A stretch of DNA of 64,000 nucleotides from Thalassospira lohafexi (GTDB taxonomy: Bacteria; Pseudomonadota; Alphaproteobacteria; Rhodospirillales; Thalassospiraceae), in contig NZ_NXGX01000004.1 in NCBI RefSeq assembly GCF_002844275.1, positions 1-64,000 on the forward strand. Direction: 5' to 3'. The notes under the pieces were generated by a model that did no database searches, was not told the DNA's origin, and saw nothing but the letters and a program-made list of their open reading frames with translations. The translations under genes were made by a program, and so were the position numbers. Each line of letters opens with the position of its first letter. The stretch's first letter is position 1. Below, piece by piece: positions 45,655 to 53,993 of the stretch.

Positions 45655-46572
45655 ATGGATAACTTTCAACGGCTATGTCATTTGATTGACAAATACTGTG
45701 AACCGGATGGGGCTGTGCGCACTGCGGTTGAACCGGTATGGATGTATCGTTCGACCGGCCCAACCCTTAAGGTGCCAACGATTTACAAGCCCTGTCTGTG
45801 TCTGATCATTTCCGGTGCCAAGGAAGTTACGCTCGGTCAGGAGGTCTATCGCTATGCGCCGGGGCAGTTGCTTGCGGCGTCGGTGGACTTGCCATTGGTC
45901 GGGCATGTGACCGATGCGACACCTGATCTGCCCTATCGCAGTTTGTCTCTTGATCTAGACGGGAAAATTCTTGGTGATCTGGTTGCCTGCATGGATTTGA
46001 ACATCGGGGGCGACGGCGACAGTTTCAGGGGCCTGTTCGTCGAAGAAACATCCACAGGACTTGTTGATGCGGTTTTGCGTGTCGTTGAGCTTCTCGAACA
46101 CCCCGAAGAAATATCGGTGATGTTGCCGCTTTTGATGCGCGAAGTGCATTACCGTCTGTTAAGAACCGGGCAGGGTGCCTTGATTGCCCGTCTGGCGATG
46201 GGCGGCAGCAATATGCAGCGGATTTCAGCCGTGCTGCGTTTGATGAAGGATAATTTCCACAAACCGCTCCGGGTCGATGAACTGGCCAGTCATGCCAATA
46301 TGAGCCCGTCTTCCTTCCATCATCATTTCAAGCAGGTCACCGCCATGAGCCCGCTGCAATATCAAAAACGCCTGCGCTTAACCACGGCCCGGCAAATCAT
46401 GTTGGCCGAAATGAAGGATGCGGCCAGTGCGGCCTATGAGGTGGGATACGAAAGTACATCCCAGTTCAGCCGCGAATATGCCCGCATGTTTGGGGCGCCA
46501 CCAATGCGTGATATCTCGACAATTCGAAGCCAGCCCTCAGGGCATGAAGTGGTAGAGCCCTCCGTTCATTAG
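45655..46572 (+). CDS. AraC-family transcriptional regulator
   Basis: 305 residues. The N-terminal half is an AraC_N-type cupin sensor (YKPCLCLIISGAKEVTLGQE, PYRSLSLDLD). The C-terminal 100 residues hold the two helix-turn-helix motifs (LRVDELASHANMSPSSFHHH, then EVGYESTSQFSREYARMFGA). This subfamily usually activates a divergent SDR or aldo-keto reductase gene in response to aldehyde-like or redox signals, matching the context here. A TATACT box (45620-45625) in the spacer is a plausible -10 for it. A CCTAG/CTAGG palindrome just after the stop may be part of a terminator. Confidence 0.9.
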   Translation: MDNFQRLCHLIDKYCEPDGAVRTAVEPVWMYRSTGPTLKVPTIYKPCLCLIISGAKEVTLGQEVYRYAPGQLLAASVDLPLVGHVTDATPDLPYRSLSLDLDGKILGDLVACMDLNIGGDGDSFRGLFVEETSTGLVDAVLRVVELLEHPEEISVMLPLLMREVHYRLLRTGQGALIARLAMGGSNMQRISAVLRLMKDNFHKPLRVDELASHANMSPSSFHHHFKQVTAMSPLQYQKRLRLTTARQIMLAEMKDAASAAYEVGYESTSQFSREYARMFGAPPMRDISTIRSQPSGHEVVEPSVH

Positions 46573-46683
46573 TAGGTCCTAGCCCTAGGTACCCAGGCAC
46601 GCCAGATGCGCCAGATGCGCATTTGCCCTGTGTTCCCGTAATTCGCTTGACGGGTACGGGGGGCTGTGTGACATCCTATTTGG

Positions 46684-46858
46684 GTTGGTATCCGAAAGGA
46701 TAAAGGGAATTCGACGCAGCCATGCCGATGGTAGGGCTGTTAACCGAAGCTGCCCCCGCAACTGTAGGCGGTGAGCACTTTTCTGATCAAAAGCCACTGG
46801 GGTTTACCCTGGGAAGGCAGAAAAGTGTGACGACCCGCGAGCCAGGAGACCTGCCAAC
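46684..46858 (+). ncRNA. Cobalamin riboswitch (AdoCbl aptamer)
   Basis: The conserved landmarks occur in the right order: AAAGGGAATTCG (46702-46713), GCTGCCCCCGCAACTGTA (46749-46766), AAGCCACTGG, GGGAAGGC (46811-46818), GACGACCCGCGAG and the B12 box GCCAGGAGACCTGCC (46841-46855). It should shut down btuFCD when cobalamin is plentiful. The expression platform is not obvious. A CGGGGTGCCCCG hairpin follows at about 46878-46889, and the distance from B12 box to start codon (about 247 nt) is long. Confidence 0.92.
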
Positions 46859-46993
46859 ATCACGACACTGGACCGGGCGGGGTGCCCCGGAAAATGTCGG
46901 CCATGTGTTACGGTCGCTGGCAGGATATCAATCATCCCGCCCTTTCTTTGGCCCTGATACCGTCCGCCATTTCCCGACACTTTTGCCAGTCCA

Positions 46994-47033
46994 TTGACGA
47001 CAGGAATGCTCATGTTATGTTATATCATAACAT
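46994..47033 (+). promoter_or_regulatory. Palindrome and possible second promoter before btuF
   Basis: Between the riboswitch and btuF lie TTGACG (46994-46999) and, 16 bp on, TATGTT (47016-47021). The latter overlaps a perfect palindrome ATGTTATG-TTATAT-CATAACAT (47012-47033). It could be an operator, a riboswitch-independent promoter, or a hairpin of the expression platform. The rest of 46573-47102 shows no gene. Confidence 0.35.
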
Positions 47034-47102
47034 TTGTTGGTTTGGGATGTTCGGTTTCAGGAAAAGTCTCCTTGGCCGTCATATCCTTGGAAAGGGTACA
47101 AA

Positions 47103-48134
47103 GTGATCACATTGAACAAACATGTTCTTGCAGCCGGGGTGTTTGCTGCGGGACTGGCATCTGTTTCACAAAATGCATCGGCAACGGATTATCCGCTGAC
47201 CTTGGAAAATTGCGGTCGTACGGTGACCTTTGATCAGGCGCCAACTCGCGTTGTCTCGCTTGGGCAAAGCAATACCGAAATTCTTTATATGCTGGGGCTG
47301 GCCGACCGGGTTGTCGGGACGGCGGTATGGTTTAATCCGGTTGCCGAGGAATACCGCGACGCCAACGCTAAAATACCGCGTCTTGCCGATAATGATCCCA
47401 GTTTCGAAAGTGTCGTCGGGCAGAAGCCCGATCTGGTGACCAACCAGTATCAGTGGCATGTCGGGCCGAATGGTGCCGTGGGAACCATTAAGCAGTTTTC
47501 CGAGCTTTCCATTCCGGTCTATACCGCACCCGCCGATTGCGTGGGCAAGGACAATACCACCGGCGGCGATGGTACGCGCATTGACGCGTTTTCTATGGAT
47601 TTGATTTATCGCACGATTACCGAAATGGCGCAGATTTTTGATGTTGAAGAACGCGGTGCCGAACTGATGGCGGATCTTCGTGCGCGTGAACAGGCGGCGC
47701 GTGATCGCGTCAGTGACGTTGATGGTCGTGGGATCAGTGCCCTGTTCTGGTTCTCAAGTGCGGAACTTGATGTTGATCCGTTTGTTGCCGGGCAAAAAGG
47801 CGCACCAGCCTATATCGCCAATGTACTGGGCGTGAAAAATGTCATTGAAAGTGATGATGAATGGCCAAAAGTTGGTTGGGAAACAATTGCACGATCCAAC
47901 CCCGACATCATTGCGATTGGGAAGATGGACCGTCGCCGCTTCCCGGCCGATGACTGGGAACTCAAGATGAAGTTTCTGCAATCTGATCCGGTCACAAGTC
48001 AAATGAACGCGGTTAAAAATGATCATGTGATCGTCCTTGATGCGTTGTCGATGAACCCGACGATCCGTACGATCAACGGCATCGAAAAACTGGCCGACGC
48101 TGTTGAGGGCTTCCATATGGACACCAGCAATTGA
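47103..48134 (+). CDS. ABC transporter substrate-binding protein, probably cobalamin (BtuF-like)
   Basis: 343 residues. A signal peptide (1-27, ending NASA) is followed by a two-lobed periplasmic binding fold of the FecB/BtuF class (TRVVSLGQSNTEILYMLGLADRV by position 45-67, then NPDIIAIGKMDRR). Family members bind siderophores, haem or cobalamin. The riboswitch upstream argues for vitamin B12 or a related corrinoid. It starts with GTG preceded by GGAAAGGG, and its stop overlaps the permease start by 4 bp. No TonB receptor gene (btuB) is in the window. Confidence 0.82.
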   Translation: MITLNKHVLAAGVFAAGLASVSQNASATDYPLTLENCGRTVTFDQAPTRVVSLGQSNTEILYMLGLADRVVGTAVWFNPVAEEYRDANAKIPRLADNDPSFESVVGQKPDLVTNQYQWHVGPNGAVGTIKQFSELSIPVYTAPADCVGKDNTTGGDGTRIDAFSMDLIYRTITEMAQIFDVEERGAELMADLRAREQAARDRVSDVDGRGISALFWFSSAELDVDPFVAGQKGAPAYIANVLGVKNVIESDDEWPKVGWETIARSNPDIIAIGKMDRRRFPADDWELKMKFLQSDPVTSQMNAVKNDHVIVLDALSMNPTIRTINGIEKLADAVEGFHMDTSN

Positions 48135-49165
48135 TCGGTCTGCTTTCACTTGCCTTCACCAACCGCATCAGTGCGACGCTTGTCGCGCTGATGCTTTTGT
48201 GCGTGACACTGGCGTTTGCCGCATCGGTCGGTGAGACGGCCATTCCAATGCAAACCGTCATCAATACCATCGCCAATCATGTCTGGAATGCCGGGCATGA
48301 GGTTGATGTCATTGATGCGGGCATTGTCTGGAATTATCGGTTAAGCCGTGCGGTGGTTGCGGCGAGTTGCGGGGCATCATTGGCGGTTGCCGGTGCTGTA
48401 TTGCAGGGCTTGCTGCGTAATGCGTTGGCTGATCCCTATTTGTTGGGGATTTCGGCCGGGGCATCGACCGGGGCGGTCAGTGTCGCAATCCTTGGATTGG
48501 GGGCCGGGGTGCTTGGCTTGTCTGTCGGGGCCTTTATCGGGTCGCTGGTGGCATTCGCATTTGTTGCCTTATTGTCGCTTCAGGCGGGCAGGGGAACCGG
48601 GGCGATTATCCTTGCAGGCGTTGCCGGATCGCAGCTTTTCAATGCGATGACCTCTTTTATCGTGACCAAATCTGCCAGTGCTGAAGAAGCCCGCGGGATC
48701 ATGTTCTGGTTGCTGGGCAATCTAAGTGGTGTGCGCTGGCCCGACGTCTGGTTGGCCTTGCCGGTCGCCATTGTTGGCCTTGTAATCTGTTTTGGCTATT
48801 CGCGTGCCCTGGATGCCTTCACCTTTGGCCGGGATTCCGCCGCATCCCTTGGTGTGCCGGTCCGGCGCGCCTATGTCGTGCTGATTGGCTGTGCCGCCCT
48901 GATGACGGCTGTGATGGTCAGTATTGTCGGGTCTATCGGGTTTGTTGGCTTGGTGATCCCGCATGCCGCGCGGTTTTTCGTCGGAACACGCCATAGTGCT
49001 CTTTTGCCGGTATCGGCCCTTATTGGGGCACTGTTTCTTGTCTGTGCCGATGTCTTTTCACGTATGATTGTGCCGGGTCAGGTCCTGCCCATCGGGGTGA
49101 TCACGGCCTTGATCGGTGCGCCGGCCTTTGCCCTGATCCTCTGCCACGGAAGGGTCCTTCGATGA
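48131..49165 (+). CDS. ABC transporter permease, FecCD/BtuC family
   Basis: A 344-residue inner-membrane permease with about ten hydrophobic segments. Signatures are RLSRAVVAASCGASLAVAGAVLQG, ADPYLLGISAGASTGA and FVGLVIPHAARFF, the last preceding the coupling helix that contacts the ATPase. It starts with TTG, overlapping the btuF stop (TTGA), and its own stop overlaps the ATPase start. The three genes form one translationally coupled riboswitch-controlled operon; corrinoid import is inferred from that. Confidence 0.87.
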   Translation: MIGLLSLAFTNRISATLVALMLLCVTLAFAASVGETAIPMQTVINTIANHVWNAGHEVDVIDAGIVWNYRLSRAVVAASCGASLAVAGAVLQGLLRNALADPYLLGISAGASTGAVSVAILGLGAGVLGLSVGAFIGSLVAFAFVALLSLQAGRGTGAIILAGVAGSQLFNAMTSFIVTKSASAEEARGIMFWLLGNLSGVRWPDVWLALPVAIVGLVICFGYSRALDAFTFGRDSAASLGVPVRRAYVVLIGCAALMTAVMVSIVGSIGFVGLVIPHAARFFVGTRHSALLPVSALIGALFLVCADVFSRMIVPGQVLPIGVITALIGAPAFALILCHGRVLR

Positions 49166-49998
49166 GCCTTGAATTGCGCAATGTGGACTGGCAAGCCGGG
49201 TTCAAAAAGATCATTACGGATGTGACAATTGCGGTAAAGCCCGGCGAGTTCCTTGGCCTGATCGGGCCGAACGGCTCGGGTAAAACCACATTAATGTCGG
49301 TTTTGGGCGGCCTTCGTCGACCATCGCGCGGCGATGCTATTTTGGATGGGCAGGCGTTAAAAAACATCGGGCGGCGCAATCTTGCGCAGCGCATCGGATT
49401 TGTTGAACAACAGGCCGACACCATTGACCGGATCACCGTCACCGAGGCGGTGTCGCTTGGCAGGACGCCGTACCTTGGTCTGCTGTCCCCGTGGTCGCAA
49501 AATGATGACGCGGTGGTGGACGATGCCCTTGACGCGGTTGATATGCGATCAATGAAAGACCGCATGTGGCATACGCTTTCGGGCGGTGAAAAACAGCGGG
49601 TCCATATCGCCCGCGCACTGGCACAGGAACCGGAATTTCTGTTGCTTGATGAACCGACCAACCATCTTGATATCCGTCATCAGCTGGGCATTCTGGAACT
49701 GGTCCGACGATTGCCGGTAACGGTGGTTGCCGCCCTGCATGATTTGAACCATGCGGCGATGTTTTGTGACCGGATCGCGATGATGGATGGCGGAAAATTA
49801 CGCGCGATTGGGACCCCGCAAGATATCCTCATACCAGAAAATCTGCGCGATGTTTTTGGGGTGTCGGCAACGGTGGAACCCGATGATATCCATCCGGGGC
49901 GTTGCATGATCCGATATCATGCCGGGGGTGCAAATACAGACGTCGTGTCAGATTTCGCGGATATAAAAGCAGACATAAAAAAAGACCGGATTGCGTAA
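49162..49998 (+). CDS. ABC transporter ATP-binding protein (BtuD-like)
   Basis: 278 residues. Walker A is GPNGSGKTT near residue 38, the signature LSGGEKQRVHIARAL, Walker B FLLLDEPTNHLD, and the switch His follows in AALHDLNHAAMF. It energises the FecCD-type permease. The C-terminal 40 residues (after DVFGVSATVEPDDIHPG) are longer and more charged than in minimal BtuD. Its stop codon lies inside the stem-loop that terminates the operon. Confidence 0.9.
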   Translation: MSLELRNVDWQAGFKKIITDVTIAVKPGEFLGLIGPNGSGKTTLMSVLGGLRRPSRGDAILDGQALKNIGRRNLAQRIGFVEQQADTIDRITVTEAVSLGRTPYLGLLSPWSQNDDAVVDDALDAVDMRSMKDRMWHTLSGGEKQRVHIARALAQEPEFLLLDEPTNHLDIRHQLGILELVRRLPVTVVAALHDLNHAAMFCDRIAMMDGGKLRAIGTPQDILIPENLRDVFGVSATVEPDDIHPGRCMIRYHAGGANTDVVSDFADIKADIKKDRIA

Positions 49999-50011
49999 AT
50001 CCGGTCTTTTG
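49979..50011. terminator. Bidirectional terminator between the btu-type operon and purD
   Basis: Perfect 13-bp stem AAAAGACCGGATT/AATCCGGTCTTTT with loop GCGTA, flanked by an A-run on the left and T on the right. The last codons and stop of the ATPase gene form part of the stem. Confidence 0.88.
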
Positions 50012-50032
50012 AAAATGCGGTGGTGCGGAGGC

Positions 50033-51316
50033 TTATTTCTGTTCGCGAGCAACCGCGCGCCAGCCGATATCCCGGCGGCAAAAACCGTCCTGCCAGTCAA
50101 TTGCATCAACCGCCTCATAGGCGCGTTTTTGCGTTTCGGTGACAGTCGCACCGCGTGCGGTAACCCCCAAAACGCGGCCGCCCGTCGCGGTCAGCTTATC
50201 ACCAGCCATTTTGGTTCCGGCATGCAGAACCTTGACCTTGTCCATGGCATCCGCCGCGGCAACGTTTTTGATCTCGGTGCCTTTTTCATAAGACCCCGGA
50301 TATCCTTTTGCCGCCATGACAACCACCATGGCGGTTTCCTCATACCATTGCGGTTTGACGGTATTAAGCGTGCCACTGGCGGCCCCATCAAGGATATCAA
50401 GAACGTCTGATTTAAGTCGTGTCATCAGGACCTGACATTCCGGGTCGCCGAACCGAATGTTGTATTCGATCAGTTTCGGATTGCCCGCATCATCAATCAT
50501 CAGACCGGCAAACAAGACACCCTTGAACGGGTGGCCTTCGTCGGCCATGCCCTTAACCGTGGGAACAATGATTTGTTCCATGACTTTGGTTTCGACGTCC
50601 TTGGTGAAAACCGGGGCCGGGGAATAAGCACCCATGCCGCCGGTATTTGGGCCAGTGTCGCCTTCGCCAACTGCCTTGTGGTCCTGTGCAGCAACCAGTG
50701 GAATGACGTTTTCGCCGTCACACACCGCAAAGAAGGAAGCTTCCTCGCCAACAAGGAATTCTTCAATGACAATTTCCGCACCGGCATCGCCAAACTTGCC
50801 GCCGACCATGCATTCGTCAATGGCATCAATGGCTTCGTCAATTGTCATACAAATGATTACGCCCTTACCAGCGGCAAGGCCATCGGTCTTAACCACAATC
50901 GGTGCGCCATGTTTTTTGACAAACACCTTGGCATCATCCGGGGTTGTGAACCGGCCATAGGCAGCGGTTGGCACACCGAACTTTGCCACCATGTCCTTCA
51001 TGAAGCCCTTGGAGCCTTCAAGTTGGGCGGCGGCCTTGGAACAGCCAAACGATTTGATCCCGGCCGCATCAAGTGCATCGACAAGGCCGGCAACCAGTGG
51101 GGCCTCGGGACCAACCACGACCAGATCAACCGCGTTGTCCTTGGCAAACGTCACCAGACCGTCGACATCGCCATCGGAAATCGTCACGCATTCGGCCGAA
51201 TCCGCTATTCCGGCGTTGCCCGGTGCGCACCAGAGTTTGGAAATGCGCGGGCTGCGCGCAATTGCCCAGCAAAGTGCGTGTTCGCGTCCACCGCCGCCAA
51301 CGACCAGAACCTTCAT
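50033..51316 (-). CDS. purD: Phosphoribosylamine-glycine ligase
   Basis: A 427-residue ATP-grasp enzyme of de novo purine synthesis that joins glycine to phosphoribosylamine. It begins MKVLVVGGGGREHALCW. ATP-grasp motifs follow (PIVVKTDGLAAGKGV near 140, then the family signature RFGDPECQVLM near 285). The start at 51316 with AAGGA about 8 bp upstream is preferred over a longer frame that adds 24 unrelated residues. It is divergent from xseA, with 116 bp between. Confidence 0.97.
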   Translation of the reverse strand: MKVLVVGGGGREHALCWAIARSPRISKLWCAPGNAGIADSAECVTISDGDVDGLVTFAKDNAVDLVVVGPEAPLVAGLVDALDAAGIKSFGCSKAAAQLEGSKGFMKDMVAKFGVPTAAYGRFTTPDDAKVFVKKHGAPIVVKTDGLAAGKGVIICMTIDEAIDAIDECMVGGKFGDAGAEIVIEEFLVGEEASFFAVCDGENVIPLVAAQDHKAVGEGDTGPNTGGMGAYSPAPVFTKDVETKVMEQIIVPTVKGMADEGHPFKGVLFAGLMIDDAGNPKLIEYNIRFGDPECQVLMTRLKSDVLDILDGAASGTLNTVKPQWYEETAMVVVMAAKGYPGSYEKGTEIKNVAAADAMDKVKVLHAGTKMAGDKLTATGGRVLGVTARGATVTETQKRAYEAVDAIDWQDGFCRRDIGWRAVAREQK

Positions 51317-51432
51317 GACTTTATCCTTCGACTTGTCCGATTGCTTGATGGTCCGTGCGGGATGAACTAGGCTTGTGACACAGTTCATCCCGCCAATGAT
51401 TTAAAGCGGGCTTTTAGCATAAAGTGCCCTTG

Positions 51433-53127
51433 ATGACGCAAGATTTGTTCGACCCTTTTGCCCCGGTTCCTGAAACCCCCGCGAAATCGGGAAATGCGCC
51501 CGAATTTTCGGTGTCCGACCTGTCCAACGCGTTAAAGAATACCGTTGAAGATGCCTTTTCGTTTGTGCGTGTGCGCGGTGAAATTTCCGGGTTCAAGCGT
51601 GCCAGCAGCGGCCATATGTATCTGGCGCTTAAGGACGATAAGGCGGTTCTGGACGGGGTGTGCTGGCGCGGGCAGGCGGGGAAGCTTGGCCTTGTCCCAG
51701 AAGACGGTATGGAAGTCATCGTTACCGGGCGGTTGACTACATTTCCCGGACGGTCGAAATACCAGATTGTCATTGAGACGATGGAAGTTGCCGGCGAAGG
51801 CGCGCTTTTAAAGCTTCTCGAAGAACGTAAAAAGAAGCTGGCGGGCGAGGGCCTGTTTGATGCGGACCGCAAAAAGCCGATCCCGTTTTTGCCCGACGTG
51901 ATTGGCATTGTCACATCGCCGACCGGGGCAGTGATCCGCGACATCATGCATCGCCTGCGCGATCGTTTTCCGCGCCGGGTATTGTTGTGGCCAGTGCTGG
52001 TGCAGGGAAATGGTGCCGCCGAACAAGTGGCCGAAGCTGTGCGCGGCTTTAACGACCTTTTGCCCTATGGCCATATTCCGCGCCCTGATGTGTTGATTGT
52101 CGCACGCGGTGGCGGGTCGCTTGAAGACTTATGGGCCTTTAACGAGGAAGTGGTTGCCCGTGCGGTGGCCTATTCTGACATTCCGGTGATTTCCGCCGTC
52201 GGGCATGAAACCGATACGACCCTGATTGATTTTGTATCGGACCTGCGTGCACCGACCCCGACCGGGGCGGCGGAAAAGGCAGTGCCAGTGCGCGGCGACC
52301 TGATTGGTCAGATCGAAGAAAACGGTTTGCGGTTGTCGCAAGCGGTCCGGCGGTTAGGTGTCGAAAAGAAGACGGCCCTTGAAAGTCTGGCGCGGGGTTT
52401 GGGTGATCCCAAAAGGATGCTCGAAGAACGCAATCAGATGTTGGACAACTGGGCGGATCGGTTGCCGCGTTCGGCGGTCAATGTCGTGAGCCAAGCACGG
52501 GCGCGGCTCAATGAAACCAGCGCACGGCTGGTCAGTCCGCGTGAGCAGCTTTCGGAAAAACGCGGGCGGCTTGAAAATGCCGCTGTGCGGCTGGACGGGG
52601 CGATGAAGTCGGCCTTGCAATTGCAAAAGTCCCGCCTTGATCGCGCGTCTGCCGGGTTGCGCCCAAGTGACGCCAAACGCGATGTTGATCGGGCCCGCAA
52701 ACAGATCACAGATCTTGGTGCACGCATGGGATCAGCGGTGAAAAATACCCTGACGCGTGAAGCCGAAGGACTGGCGCGCTATGACCGTCTGCTGGAAAGT
52801 TATTCTTATCGCAATGTCCTGAAACGCGGCTTTGCCGTGGTGCGCGACGGGGCGGGGAATCTGGTGGAAAAATCCGCCGATATTATCACCGGGCAGGGAT
52901 ATGATCTTGAGCTGGGTGATGGCGTGACCCGTGTTACGGCTGGCGATGCGACAACTGGGCCTGTATCAACGCCGACAGCCCCGACGTCAGGTGGGGCGCG
53001 TGATGGCGAAGATATGCCAGTTAAAGCGGTTGCCACATCAAAGCCCGAAACGGCCAGCAAACCAAAAGCCGTCAAAAAGAAAGACCCACAACCAAAAGAC
53101 GATGACAGGCAAGGGAGCCTTTTGTAA
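51433..53127 (+). CDS. xseA: Exodeoxyribonuclease VII large subunit
   Basis: 564 residues. The N-terminal OB-fold (EFSVSDLSNALKNTVEDAF, FVRVRGEISGFKRASSGHMY) is followed by the catalytic region (IGIVTSPTGAVIRDIMHRL, DVLIVARGGGSLEDLWAFN, VISAVGHETDTTLIDFVSDLRA by position) and then a long coiled coil. The enzyme with XseB degrades single-stranded DNA. About 110 extra C-terminal residues are low-complexity (Pro/Lys/Asp-rich, ending DDDRQGSLL). The start is uncertain: GTG 51424 and TTG 51430 are in frame just upstream and no candidate has a clear ribosome site. The stop overlaps the M23 gene start by one base. Confidence 0.94.
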   Translation: MTQDLFDPFAPVPETPAKSGNAPEFSVSDLSNALKNTVEDAFSFVRVRGEISGFKRASSGHMYLALKDDKAVLDGVCWRGQAGKLGLVPEDGMEVIVTGRLTTFPGRSKYQIVIETMEVAGEGALLKLLEERKKKLAGEGLFDADRKKPIPFLPDVIGIVTSPTGAVIRDIMHRLRDRFPRRVLLWPVLVQGNGAAEQVAEAVRGFNDLLPYGHIPRPDVLIVARGGGSLEDLWAFNEEVVARAVAYSDIPVISAVGHETDTTLIDFVSDLRAPTPTGAAEKAVPVRGDLIGQIEENGLRLSQAVRRLGVEKKTALESLARGLGDPKRMLEERNQMLDNWADRLPRSAVNVVSQARARLNETSARLVSPREQLSEKRGRLENAAVRLDGAMKSALQLQKSRLDRASAGLRPSDAKRDVDRARKQITDLGARMGSAVKNTLTREAEGLARYDRLLESYSYRNVLKRGFAVVRDGAGNLVEKSADIITGQGYDLELGDGVTRVTAGDATTGPVSTPTAPTSGGARDGEDMPVKAVATSKPETASKPKAVKKKDPQPKDDDRQGSLL

Positions 53128-53978
53128 TGCGCTTGGCAATCACCACCCTTGTCGCAGCTGCTGGACTCTTCGCGGTCACCACAGTCCGGGCCGCAGAACC
53201 AGCCTATCAGGGACAGTTTGTTCAGGGTGGAATTGTGTTTGGTCAAACTGACGCCGGGGATCAGGTTCTACTAGATGGCACAGCGATTGATACCATCGGA
53301 GGTGATGGCCGGTTTGTTCTGGGTTTCCCACGCGATTACGAGGGTCCTGCCAAACTGACGATCAAGCATACGGATGGCAGCGTCGAAGACTTTGCCTATG
53401 ACATCGGGGATCGTGAATTTGATATTCAGCGGATTGATGGTTTGCCCAAGAAAATGGTCATACCCGATCCTGCCGTGATGGACCGGATCAAGGATGATTC
53501 CCGTCAGGCCCGCGAAGCGCGCACCGAACGGTTCACCGAAAAATTCCTCGAAAGCGGTTTTATCTGGCCTGCATTGGGGCCGATCAGTGGTGTCTATGGA
53601 TCACAACGGATTTTAAACGGCGAGCCACGGTCCCCACATTGGGGCGTGGACATTGCAGTTCCGACCGGAACGCCCGTGGTTGCGCCAGCCGATGGGATCG
53701 TGACTTTGGCCCACCCCGATATGTATTTTTCCGGGGCGACGCTGTTTCTTGATCATGGTCTTGGCATGGTGTCGGCATTTTTGCACCTGTCGGAAATCGA
53801 CGTCAAAGTTGGCGATGTGGTCAAGCAGGGTGATGTGATTGCTAAAGTCGGCGCATCGGGCCGGGCCACCGGACCTCATTTGGATTGGCGGATCAATGTC
53901 GGGGCGGCAAGGGTTGATGCGCAACTGCTGGTCCCGCCGATGGAAGACGCACAAAAGGCGGAAAACGCCAAAAACTAA
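53127..53978 (+). CDS. Secreted M23-family (LytM-like) peptidase
   Basis: 283 residues. A signal peptide (1-22, ending VRA), then a small beta domain (about 30-110, FVQGGIVFGQT), a helix, and an M23 domain (about 150-275). Zinc ligands H171 and D175 are in SPHWGVDIA, and a second His is in SAFLHLSE. The final HxH motif reads H251-L-D253 in TGPHLDWRI, with Asp in place of the last zinc-binding His. The enzyme would cut peptidoglycan cross-bridges, or act as a cofactor if the substitution lowers activity. It overlaps xseA by 1 bp, and the transferase gene follows 15 bp later. Confidence 0.85.
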   Translation: MRLAITTLVAAAGLFAVTTVRAAEPAYQGQFVQGGIVFGQTDAGDQVLLDGTAIDTIGGDGRFVLGFPRDYEGPAKLTIKHTDGSVEDFAYDIGDREFDIQRIDGLPKKMVIPDPAVMDRIKDDSRQAREARTERFTEKFLESGFIWPALGPISGVYGSQRILNGEPRSPHWGVDIAVPTGTPVVAPADGIVTLAHPDMYFSGATLFLDHGLGMVSAFLHLSEIDVKVGDVVKQGDVIAKVGASGRATGPHLDWRINVGAARVDAQLLVPPMEDAQKAENAKN

Positions 53979-53993
53979 CGGGAAACGCATGCC

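Noticed and set aside
46573..46620. Second mobile-element end similar to the 40.2-kb element (GGTCCTAGCCCTAGG)
   Set aside because: It shares only a few bases with the TAGGGTCAGG ends and has no partner repeat nearby; it is more likely a local palindrome after the AraC gene.
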